Part shown: positions 1 through 6,204 of the stretch, piece by piece
Position numbering within the stretch: position 1 is the first letter of the stretch
Layout of the letters: each line of letters starts with the position of its first letter
Source of the DNA: an uncultured Collinsella sp.
GTDB taxonomy: Bacteria > Actinomycetota > Coriobacteriia > Coriobacteriales > Coriobacteriaceae
Direction: 5' to 3'
Length of the DNA: 9,933 bases
NCBI GenBank assembly: GCA_900540095.1
Contig: UQEO01000070.1
Location: forward strand, 1-9,933
Notes under the pieces: model-generated
Databases searched by the model: none
Seen by the model: the letters and a program-made list of their open reading frames with translations, nothing else
What the model was told of the DNA's origin: nothing
Translations under genes and position numbers: made by a program

Positions 1-470
1 TTTGGTGACACGGGGGGAGTGGCGCCGGCAGGACGGGGGGCGGCCGCAGCCGGCTTCTTCTCCTCGGGCTCCAGAGACTCGGGCTTGACGCGCACGCCAG
101 CCTTAGCCTCAGTCACGAGATGTTTTGCGATCGCATGTGCAGTGTTCTTTGCGTCAAAGCGCTGCGAATATGCCTCGATGAGCATAGGCAGGTTGACACC
201 GGTGACGATAGCCCAGGAATCGTGGCCCTCGATGAGCCCGCTGATCTGGTTGAACGGCGTGCCGCCCCACAGATCAACGAGGAAGAGCACCTGCTCCTGG
301 TCCTCGAAGGAAGCGACTGCTTCCTCGACCTTGGCACGGAAATCGTCGGGGCCCATGCTCGGCTCGAGCGAGACCACGGCAACAGACGGCTGATCGCCAA
401 AGACCATCGAGCCCGTCTGCTTGATTCCAGCTGCCAAGTCCCCGTGGCTAGCAAGAACAATACTTACCAT
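1..470 (-). CDS. PTS mannose-family EIIA (probably EIIAB), partial
   Basis: Start of a mannose-family phosphotransferase EIIA protein, which takes phosphate from HPr and passes it to IIB during sugar uptake at the cytoplasmic face. The 3' end lies outside the window; 156 residues are visible. The N-terminus is MVSIVLASHGDLAAG, with the expected phosphorylated histidine at His9. The family signature DLWGGTPFN is at residues 66-74 and GVNLPML at 91-97. The EIIA fold ends near residue 125. It is followed by a charged, Ala/Pro-rich linker (about 130-156), as in EIIAB fusions, so a IIB domain probably follows beyond the edge. The ATG at 468-470 has a very strong Shine-Dalgarno, AAGGAGG, seven bases upstream. 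The IIA assignment is firm; the fusion and the sugar (mannose, N-acetylglucosamine, sorbose and others are possible) are inference. Confidence 0.9.
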   Translation of the reverse strand, partial: MVSIVLASHGDLAAGIKQTGSMVFGDQPSVAVVSLEPSMGPDDFRAKVEEAVASFEDQEQVLFLVDLWGGTPFNQISGLIEGHDSWAIVTGVNLPMLIEAYSQRFDAKNTAHAIAKHLVTEAKAGVRVKPESLEPEEKKPAAAAPRPAGATPPVSP

Positions 471-540
471 CACATAACCTCCTTTTTGTCTACGTATTTC
501 CTACACGACATTAAGGAAGTATACCTGTTTGGTTTGTGGA

Positions 541-546
541 ATTATA
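541..546 (-). promoter_or_regulatory. Putative -10 box of the PTS EIIA promoter
   Basis: The minus strand reads TATAAT here, a perfect -10 hexamer about 70 bases before the EIIA start codon, which would give a leader of roughly 60 nt. I see no good TTGACA at 16-18 bases upstream, so an activator may be needed. Assigned by position and consensus only. Confidence 0.45.
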
Positions 547-571
547 GCTAAATTCGCAAAAGGTTGGTTTA

Positions 572-744
572 TTTGTTTAAACGTCTAGGTTTGTTACAAG
601 TTGATTACGTTGCCGGTTTACAGCTTATTGCCTGCTAAAACGTGATTTGCTGATTGCTTTCAAAGACATATAAAGGTGCACTGTTCGTTAAGACCACTTT
701 TAGGTGGATCCCAATGCGTCTGCGTGCCGCCATTTTGTTTAAAC
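572..744. repeat. Pair of TTTGTTTAAAC direct repeats
   Basis: The 11-mer TTTGTTTAAAC occurs at 572-582 and at 734-744, 162 bp apart. Both contain the perfect palindrome GTTTAAAC. An all-A/T-core octamer twice in one spacer of a GC-rich genome suggests paired regulator sites upstream of the PTS gene. Chance is possible because the spacer is AT-rich. Confidence 0.35.
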
Positions 745-807
745 AGACATGACTTGACTAACCGAAGCAAATATGTTTAGAACTCTAGCCCATGTAGTCA
801 TTGGATG

Positions 808-1236
808 TTAGGCGATGTGGAGTGGGTTGGCGGCGTCGACGGCATCGGGGGCGTCGGAGAGGCCGTCAGGAGCAGCGTCTGCCGGGTCCTCGTCGGGGGT
901 CTCGATCTGTTTGATCATGACCTCCTGGCCCTGCAGCAGGTATGTCTCGCCGCTACCGCAATGGGGGCAGGTCTTGCCGTGCTCGACGGTCGCATAGTCG
1001 CGGCCGCACGCCTCGCAATGCGTCACGGCCTCGACAGGCTCCACAAGAAGCTCCGCGCCCTGCGCGATGGACTTTTTATCTGCTGCCCAGCGCCAAGCGT
1101 CGAGCAGCAAGTCGGGAACGACGCCCGAGACTTCGCCCAGCAGCAACGTCACGCTCGAAACGCGACGCACGCCATGAGCGCGCGCCACATTCTCAACATC
1201 GCGAATGATGTGATAGACGATTCCGAGCTCGTGCAT
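808..1236 (-). CDS. hypA: HypA nickel metallochaperone for NiFe-hydrogenase maturation
   Basis: Cytoplasmic nickel carrier of the HypA/HybF family, which works with HypB to deliver Ni to the large subunit of [NiFe] hydrogenases. The 142-residue protein begins MHEL, the N-terminal Met-His-Glu motif that binds nickel through His2. The zinc site has two CxxC pairs, C74/C77 and C90/C93 (CPHC). The core ends near residue 111, the usual family length. It is followed by about 30 extra residues rich in Asp, Ala and Pro, which is unusual. The ATG at 1234-1236 follows GGAAGGAA at a good distance. It starts 37 bp after the stop of the Fe-S/FAD oxidoreductase on the same strand and is probably co-transcribed. 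No hypB-F or hydrogenase subunit is in the window, so its client is unknown. The acidic tail could affect metal or partner binding, but that is inference. Confidence 0.92.
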   Translation of the reverse strand: MHELGIVYHIIRDVENVARAHGVRRVSSVTLLLGEVSGVVPDLLLDAWRWAADKKSIAQGAELLVEPVEAVTHCEACGRDYATVEHGKTCPHCGSGETYLLQGQEVMIKQIETPDEDPADAAPDGLSDAPDAVDAANPLHIA

Positions 1237-1273
1237 TTATTTCCTTCCGCCGTTCTCCTGCTTGTTGCGTTTC

Positions 1274-4051
1274 TTACTTCTTCCCGAATTTGATCTTGAT
1301 GGCGCGCTTGAGCGCGTACTTGCCCAGGCTTGGAAGCTTTTGCTCGTATTTGACCATCGTGGAGCACTCGGGGCGGTCGCGATCCAGATGGATGGCGTCA
1401 AACGCGCACTTGGTGGTGCACAGGCCGCAGCCGATGCACTTGTTGGGGTCGACGATCGAGGCGCCGCAGCCCAAGCAGCGGGCGGTCTCGGCGCGCACCT
1501 GCTCCTCGGTAAAGGTCTCAACATACTCGCTAAACGGCGCAGCCTTCTCGCGTTCGCGGTCCACGTGGGCAACCTCGCGGCTCGCGTTGTCGTAGCTTTC
1601 GATCACGACATCGTCGCGGTCGAGCGCGGTGTAGCGGCGCTGGTTGCGGCCGATGGTGAGCGTGGAGCCCGGCTGCACAAAGCGATGGATGGACACCGCG
1701 GCCTCGTGACCGGCGGCGAGAGCGTCGATGGCAAAGCTGGGACCAGTGTAGACGTCACCACCCACAAAGATGTCGGGTTCGGCGGTCTGGTAGGTCTGGG
1801 GATCGGCAAGGGCACCCTGACCGCGGCCAAGCTCCACCTGGGAACCAGCTAGCAGGTCGCCCCACACAATGGACTGGCCAATCGACATGACGACACGGTC
1901 GGCATCGACACGGCGCAGATCGTTCTCGTCGTACTCGGGCGCAAACCGGCCCTCGTCGTCAAAGACACGCGTGCAGCGCTTGAAGGTGATACCGCACACG
2001 CGACCGACCTCGTCCAGGTGAACCTCCTTGGGGCCCCAGCCGCAGCTGATGTGAGCGCCGTCCTCAACGGCCTCGCGACGCTCCTCCTCGCTGGAGGGCA
2101 TCTGGGCCTCGCCCTCCAGACAGAACATCTCAACATGCTCAGAGCCCAGACGGCAGGCGTTGCGGGCAACGTCGATGGCCACGTTGCCGCCGCCCACCAC
2201 AATGGTGCGGCCGGACAGGGTATCGATCTTGCCGCTGTTAACCTCGCGAAGGAAGTCGACGGCCACGGTCACGTCCTCGGCATCCTCGCCCGGAATGCCG
2301 GCAAGGCGGCCGCCCTGGCAGCCAATGGCAACGTAGAAGGCCTTGAAGCCCTGCGCGCGCAGCTCGTCGAGCGTCACGTCGCGACCGACCTCCACGCCAT
2401 AGCGGAACTCGGCACCCATCAGGCGAATGATCTCGACCTCGGCCTCGATAACATCCTTCTGCAGCTTAAAGCTGGGAATGCCATAGGTGAGCATGCCACC
2501 CGGGCGCTCGTTCTTCTCGAACACGACGGGCTTGTAGCCCTTCTCGGCCAGATAGAAGGCGCAGGACAGGCCGGCCGGACCGGCACCGATGATGGCGATC
2601 TTCTGATCAAAGCCGCCAGCGCGCGTCGGCGTAACCACGGGCGGGACGTAGCGGGTCGCGGCATCCAGATCGCGCTGGGCGATGAACTTCTTGACCTCGT
2701 CGATAGCCACGGCGGCATCCACACGGCCGCGGGTGCAGGCATCCTCACAGCGGCGGTTGCACACACGGCCGCAGATAGCGGGCAGCGGGTTCTCGCGCTT
2801 AATGAGTGCTAGGGCCTCGTCATAGCGACCCTGAGCCGCGAGCTTCAAATAGCCCTGAACGGCAACGTGCGCGGGGCAGGCCGTCTTGCAGGGAGCGGTG
2901 CCGGACTCATGCGTCTCGATACGGTTGTCGTTGCGGTAGTTGGGCGACCACTTGGTGTGATCCCATTTGGTGGCGTCGGGCAGCTCCTGGCGCGGATACT
3001 CGGGCACCTGTCCGCCGGCCTTTTTGCTGCAGAGCTTCTGGCCGAGCTTGGCGGCGCCGGCCGGGCACACCTCAACGCAGCGACCGCAGGCAACGCACTT
3101 GTCCTTCTCGACCTTGGCGACATAGGCCGAGCGCGACAGGTTGGGCGTGTTGAACAGCTGCGAGGTGCGCAGGGCGTAGCACACGTTGACGTTGCAGTTG
3201 CAGATGGCGAAGATCTTGTTCTCGCCGTCGATATTGGTGATCTGGTGCACAAAGCCGTTGTCCTCGGCCTGGCGCAGGATGTCGTAAACCTCGTCGCGGG
3301 TCACGTAATGGCCACGATCGGTCTCGACCACGTAGTCGGCCATATCGCCCACGGCGATGCACCAATCGGCCGGGTCGTCGGCGCAGCCCTCACCCATCAC
3401 GCGACGGCTCGCGCGGCAGCTGCAGGTGCTAGCGGCATATTTGCCATCGTATTTGTCGAGCCAATGCTCGATATGCTCAATCGGTACCGAGGTGCTCGCG
3501 GCGTCGATAGCCTTCTCGACCGGAATGACATGCATGCCGATACCGGCGCCTCCGGGCGGCACCATCGGCGTGGCCTTCGACAGCGGTCCCTTGGACGCCT
3601 GCTCAAAGAACTTGGCATAGACCGGGTGCTCCTCGAGCTGGCTCGCGCGCATGTTGAGGAACTCGGCGGAACCCGGCACCAGCATGGGCAGCACCCACTG
3701 CTTGGCGCGCTCGGGGTTTTCCCAGTTGTACTCGAGCAGACCCGTGTAGCTCATGTCGTCGAGCATCTTCTCGATATCGGCTTCGGGCATGCCGGTGAGC
3801 TTGACCATCTCGGGCAGCGTATAGGGACGGCGCATCTTCATCTTGCAGAGCACTTCGGCCTGCTCGTCGGTTGCGGCCTCGGCAAACGACCAGTACTCGT
3901 AGCCCAGCAGCTCATCGCGATGCAGCAGACGGTTGGTGCAGTGCTCGCACAGCTTGACGATGGCCTCACGCGGATGCTCCGGCAGCGGCGGCACGAACTC
4001 CGAACCGATGTCGGGCTCGGTGTAGCTAATCCCCGGTCCGTTGAGAATCAT
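1274..4051 (-). CDS. Multi-cluster Fe-S/FAD NAD(P)H oxidoreductase (GltD-like core)
   Basis: A 925-residue soluble electron-transfer flavoprotein. Parts in order: CEHC (C35/C38); a winged-helix-like segment around 76-107; a cysteine-rich domain with CSC (C210/C212), C223, C231 and CNCNVNVC (C284, C286, C291); a 4Fe-4S ferredoxin motif CVACGRCVEVCP (319-330); a GltD/dihydropyrimidine dehydrogenase-type N-terminal Fe-S domain (C388, C392, C427, C431, C435, C439); the FAD site IAIIGAGPAGL (485-495); an NAD(P)H Rossmann motif VVGGGNVAID (618-627); the second FAD motif DIFVGGDVYTGPSFAIDA (760-777); and a C-terminal ferredoxin motif, CLGC at 859-862 then C872, C875, C878, C882. No signal peptide or membrane segment is visible. 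It probably moves electrons between NAD(P)H and Fe-S partners; the substrate is unknown. I chose the ATG at 4049-4051 because AAGGG lies six bases upstream; the frame stays open 33 codons further but without a ribosome site. It is divergent from the TetR gene and followed by hypA. Glutamate synthase is unlikely because no large subunit is adjacent and the N-terminus is foreign to GltD. Confidence 0.87.
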   Translation of the reverse strand: MILNGPGISYTEPDIGSEFVPPLPEHPREAIVKLCEHCTNRLLHRDELLGYEYWSFAEAATDEQAEVLCKMKMRRPYTLPEMVKLTGMPEADIEKMLDDMSYTGLLEYNWENPERAKQWVLPMLVPGSAEFLNMRASQLEEHPVYAKFFEQASKGPLSKATPMVPPGGAGIGMHVIPVEKAIDAASTSVPIEHIEHWLDKYDGKYAASTCSCRASRRVMGEGCADDPADWCIAVGDMADYVVETDRGHYVTRDEVYDILRQAEDNGFVHQITNIDGENKIFAICNCNVNVCYALRTSQLFNTPNLSRSAYVAKVEKDKCVACGRCVEVCPAGAAKLGQKLCSKKAGGQVPEYPRQELPDATKWDHTKWSPNYRNDNRIETHESGTAPCKTACPAHVAVQGYLKLAAQGRYDEALALIKRENPLPAICGRVCNRRCEDACTRGRVDAAVAIDEVKKFIAQRDLDAATRYVPPVVTPTRAGGFDQKIAIIGAGPAGLSCAFYLAEKGYKPVVFEKNERPGGMLTYGIPSFKLQKDVIEAEVEIIRLMGAEFRYGVEVGRDVTLDELRAQGFKAFYVAIGCQGGRLAGIPGEDAEDVTVAVDFLREVNSGKIDTLSGRTIVVGGGNVAIDVARNACRLGSEHVEMFCLEGEAQMPSSEEERREAVEDGAHISCGWGPKEVHLDEVGRVCGITFKRCTRVFDDEGRFAPEYDENDLRRVDADRVVMSIGQSIVWGDLLAGSQVELGRGQGALADPQTYQTAEPDIFVGGDVYTGPSFAIDALAAGHEAAVSIHRFVQPGSTLTIGRNQRRYTALDRDDVVIESYDNASREVAHVDREREKAAPFSEYVETFTEEQVRAETARCLGCGASIVDPNKCIGCGLCTTKCAFDAIHLDRDRPECSTMVKYEQKLPSLGKYALKRAIKIKFGKK

Positions 4052-4143
4052 GGTTGTCCCTTCTCTTGCCACAGCCCGGCGGGACCGCGGCGCCCCTCTT
4101 TTTTGCAGGCTGGGCATGCCCCCATGCCGTTCACCCGCCATTG

Positions 4144-4158
4144 TTGACATTGTGTCAA
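4144..4158. promoter_or_regulatory. Putative TetR operator 1 in divergent spacer
   Basis: Perfect dyad TTGACA-TTG-TGTCAA, with further partial symmetry outside the core. It shares architecture with the dyad at 4167-4181 (centres 23 bp apart, about two helical turns) and lies between the oxidoreductase and TetR genes. TetR-family proteins commonly bind such sites in their own divergent spacer. The left arm TTGACA could also serve as a plus-strand -35 box. Binding by the neighbouring TetR is inference. Confidence 0.65.
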
Positions 4159-4166
4159 AAATAGTA

Positions 4167-4181
4167 TTGACGAACCGTCAA
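4167..4181. promoter_or_regulatory. Putative TetR operator 2 in divergent spacer
   Basis: Perfect 6-bp arms TTGACG-AAC-CGTCAA. Symmetry extends outward to 13-bp arms with two mismatches (4160-4188). It is the same class of dyad as 4144-4158. A weaker related core, GGCGAACGGTCA, follows at about 4200-4211. Together the sites cover the region where both divergent promoters must lie, fitting repression of both directions by one regulator. I cannot place the -10 boxes with confidence. Confidence 0.68.
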
Positions 4182-4239
4182 CAATATTCAAGACTGTTAG
4201 GCGAACGGTCAGGCAAAAGAGGATGAAAGGCGGCAAAAC

Positions 4240-4902
4240 ATGGGCAACAACACAGCAGGTACCTCTGTGGTCGATGCCGTTCCCGCATCCGATAGCGCGG
4301 CAAAGCGCCTGACGGGCGACGAGCGCCGTCGCGAGATCCTCGATGCCGTGCGCACCGTAAGCTCCGAGCTGGGCGTGTCCCACCTATCGGTATCGGCCGT
4401 GACCAAGCGAGCCGGCTGCACGCGTTCATTGTTCTACCACTACTTCGCCGACATGGACGCCGCCGTCACCGCCGTCATGGACGAGGCGATCGACGGTTTT
4501 ATCTCCGAGCTCGAGCAGTGGAATGCCAACCGCATCGTCGGTGATATCGAGGGCGCACTCGACACCGTCGCCCCGCTCTTTAAGCGCCTGGTCGCCAGCG
4601 GCCACGAGCTGCCGAGTACGCTCACCTCAAGCAGCGGCGCGCTCTACGGCGGCTTTTTGCACAACGTGGTCCAACGCGTGGCGCAGTATATCTGCGACAC
4701 CACCGTGGTGGACTTTGTCGCCCATCATGAGCTACGCATCGACCATGTCTACGAGACGTTCTACACCCTCATCATGGGGTTGTTGATGTATATCCGCACG
4801 CACCCCGATGTGCCCGACGAGACGGTCAAGGAAATCATCGCCTCGACACTCCACATCGAGGGCTATACCGCCAAGTATCCGGAGCGCAAGCCCCAGAACT
4901 GA
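4240..4902 (+). CDS. TetR/AcrR-family transcriptional regulator
   Basis: A 220-residue DNA-binding repressor-type protein. After a 25-residue unstructured leader, the TetR helix-turn-helix spans about residues 28-74. It includes LSVSAVTKRAGCTRSLFYHYF (49-69), matching the family pattern in which a glycine turn precedes a recognition helix ending in FYHYF. The rest is helical, as expected of a ligand-binding and dimerisation domain, and gives no clue to the ligand. The ATG at 4240 follows AAAGG; an ATG at 4223 is out of frame. The gene is divergent from the Fe-S/FAD oxidoreductase and 63 bp ahead of a membrane-protein gene on the same strand. Two palindromes in the upstream spacer suggest autoregulation and control of the divergent unit. 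That control is inferred from position and symmetry. Confidence 0.92.
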   Translation: MGNNTAGTSVVDAVPASDSAAKRLTGDERRREILDAVRTVSSELGVSHLSVSAVTKRAGCTRSLFYHYFADMDAAVTAVMDEAIDGFISELEQWNANRIVGDIEGALDTVAPLFKRLVASGHELPSTLTSSSGALYGGFLHNVVQRVAQYICDTTVVDFVAHHELRIDHVYETFYTLIMGLLMYIRTHPDVPDETVKEIIASTLHIEGYTAKYPERKPQN

Positions 4903-4919
4903 CGACATTTGGCCAAACT

Positions 4920-4947
4920 GCCCGCGATCAGAAGAGGGGCCGCGGGC
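4920..4947 (+). other. Hairpin between TetR and membrane-protein genes
   Basis: GCCCGCG (4920-4926) pairs perfectly with CGCGGGC (4941-4947) across a 14-base loop in the 63-bp gap. There is no T-run, so it is not an ordinary terminator. It may tune the relative expression or stability of the two parts of the transcript. The Shine-Dalgarno of the next gene begins six bases after it. Confidence 0.4.
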
Positions 4948-4965
4948 GTGTGAAAGGAGAGCAGC

Positions 4966-5973
4966 ATGCTGTTCGATGTTTGGGGTAGCGATACCCTTAT
5001 CCACTGGGCCGGCTGGGCCATGGTCTTTATTGGCCTGATCGTGCTCAACGAGGTCGGCCGCCGCACCAAGCTGGGCGCGGCCATCATCTTTGGCGTGGCT
5101 CCGCTGGCCATGACCATCTACTGCGTCGCCATCGCCGTGGGCGTCTCACAAGGCGCCGAGTGGGCGCTCACCAACCCCACCCATGTGTACCAGAACAGCT
5201 GGTTCCACTACGCCAAGGTATACGCGGCGCTGGCCGGTTGCTGGGGCTTCATTGCCATTAAGTACCAGTGGGGCAAGATCGGCAAGGCGCATTGGTTCCG
5301 CGCATGGCCGTTTGTGATCGTCGCCATCAACATCATGATCGCTGTCGTGTCCGACTTTGAGAGCGCCTATCACTTCTTTGTCCTGGGCCAGTCCACCTGG
5401 GTCACCTCCGAAGGTGCCACGCAGCTGGCCGGCTGGAACAACGTGTTCAACGGCATCGCCGGTATCATCAACATCTTCTGTATGACCGGTTGGTGGAGCG
5501 TCTACGCCTCCGAGGATCAGACCGACATGCTGTGGCCCGATATGACCTGGGTCTACATCATCGCCTACGATATCTGGAACTTCTGCTACACCTACAACTG
5601 CCTGCCCACCCACTCCTGGTTCTGCGGCTTTGCGCTGCTGCTGGCGCCCACCGTCGCCGCCTTTATCTGGAACAAGGGCGGCTGGATTCAGAACCGCGCC
5701 TTTACGCTGGCCATTTGGTGCATGTTTGCCCAGGTGTTCCCGTACTTCCAGGAGGAGTCCATCTTTGTGACCCACTCCACGCTCGACCCCGGCGCCGCTA
5801 CCGCGGTCTCGATCGCCGCGCTGGTCGCCAACATCGCCGCGATCATCTACATCGCCTACCGCGCCAAGAAGCTCGGCCGCAACCCCTACAAGCAGGATGT
5901 CTTTGAGGGCACCAGCGATTGGGAGAAGGCCACCGCTCGCCGCGCCAAGGTTGATTACGCGCACGCCGAGTAA
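4966..5973 (+). CDS. Polytopic membrane protein, DUF5692-like
   Basis: A 335-residue integral membrane protein that I match from memory to DUF5692, a family without known function. About nine hydrophobic segments are visible, near residues 13-29, 37-60, 83-99, 113-129, 157-178, 194-210, 218-235, 245-260 and 278-298. A charged C-terminal tail of about 35 residues follows. The protein is very rich in Trp, Tyr and Phe. A striking stretch, DIWNFCYTYNCLPTHSWFC (202-220), carries three Cys, one His and one Asp in or next to predicted helices; these could be ligand- or cofactor-binding, but that is a guess. The ATG at 4966 has AAAGGAG six bases upstream. It probably forms an operon with the TetR gene and ends before a strong terminator. 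Its place opposite a large redox protein suggests a transport or membrane electron-transfer role. Confidence 0.8.
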   Translation: MLFDVWGSDTLIHWAGWAMVFIGLIVLNEVGRRTKLGAAIIFGVAPLAMTIYCVAIAVGVSQGAEWALTNPTHVYQNSWFHYAKVYAALAGCWGFIAIKYQWGKIGKAHWFRAWPFVIVAINIMIAVVSDFESAYHFFVLGQSTWVTSEGATQLAGWNNVFNGIAGIINIFCMTGWWSVYASEDQTDMLWPDMTWVYIIAYDIWNFCYTYNCLPTHSWFCGFALLLAPTVAAFIWNKGGWIQNRAFTLAIWCMFAQVFPYFQEESIFVTHSTLDPGAATAVSIAALVANIAAIIYIAYRAKKLGRNPYKQDVFEGTSDWEKATARRAKVDYAHAE

Positions 5974-6027
5974 CGCGCCTGACGCAGACATCGCTTGAAT
6001 GTGAAGCCGCCTGGCCGACTCCGCGCT

Positions 6028-6043
6028 ATGCAACGTATTGCAT
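6028..6043. repeat. Short palindrome before the terminator
   Basis: ATGCAA-CGTA-TTGCAT is a perfect 6-bp-arm dyad immediately before the terminator stem. It may add a second hairpin to the transcript end or be a protein site. Nothing decides between these. Confidence 0.3.
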
Positions 6044-6083
6044 GCCCCCGGAAAGCGATTTGTCCGCTTTCCGCGGGCTTTTT
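6044..6083 (+). terminator. Rho-independent terminator after the TetR/membrane-protein operon
   Basis: A 14-bp stem with one mismatch: GCCCCCGGAAAGCG (6044-6057) pairs with CGCTTTCCGCGGGC (6065-6078) around a 7-base loop. It is followed by TTTTTGTTGTT. Strong stem plus T-run on the plus strand, about 70 bp after the membrane-protein stop. Confidence 0.9.
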
Positions 6084-6089
6084 GTTGTT

Positions 6090-6112
6090 GCGAGGATGCG
6101 GCCCAGGATGCG
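6090..6112. repeat. 23-bp direct repeat, intergenic copy
   Basis: This stretch, starting GCGAGGATGCGG and ending CAGGATGCG, is identical to 6227-6249, which lies inside the next coding sequence. The copies are 137 bp apart and flank the promoter and ribosome site of the gene at 6205. The intergenic copy begins just after the terminator T-run. Confidence 0.85.
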
Positions 6113-6204
6113 CTCAGGTTAAATCGGATCTTATATTTCGTATGCGCTTTATATGGCTCCATTTTTGGGTACAGTGTTGAGCCGATATTGCATTGGGGGG
6201 ATAT

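Larger units (their letters stand above)
471..807. other. AT-rich spacer between hypA and the PTS gene
   Basis: About 337 bp without a supportable gene. It is clearly richer in A/T than the flanking coding sequence. On the minus strand it holds the EIIA Shine-Dalgarno, a TATAAT box and two GTTTAAAC palindromes. A short dyad, CCAC-ttttag-GTGG, lies near 692-705 but has no T-run, so I do not call it a terminator. Short open frames in it lack ribosome binding sites. Confidence 0.6.

Noticed and set aside
711..733. Sigma-54-like element upstream of the PTS gene on the minus strand
   Set aside because: GG and GC elements are 9 rather than 10 bases apart and the match is poor, and I see no supporting enhancer-binding gene.
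2018..2812. 264-codon plus-strand open frame inside the oxidoreductase region
   Set aside because: Shadow frame with no motif and no ribosome site; the FAD and NAD(P)H motifs are on the other strand.
2867..4147. 426-codon plus-strand open frame opposite the oxidoreductase
   Set aside because: Antisense to a gene with many recognised motifs. Its translation is Ala/Gly/Val/Leu/His-rich, as expected from a GC-rich shadow frame.
5146..6162. 338-codon minus-strand open frame opposite the membrane protein
   Set aside because: It crosses the strong terminator, has low-complexity Gly/Asp/Val content, and opposes a membrane protein with a good ribosome site.
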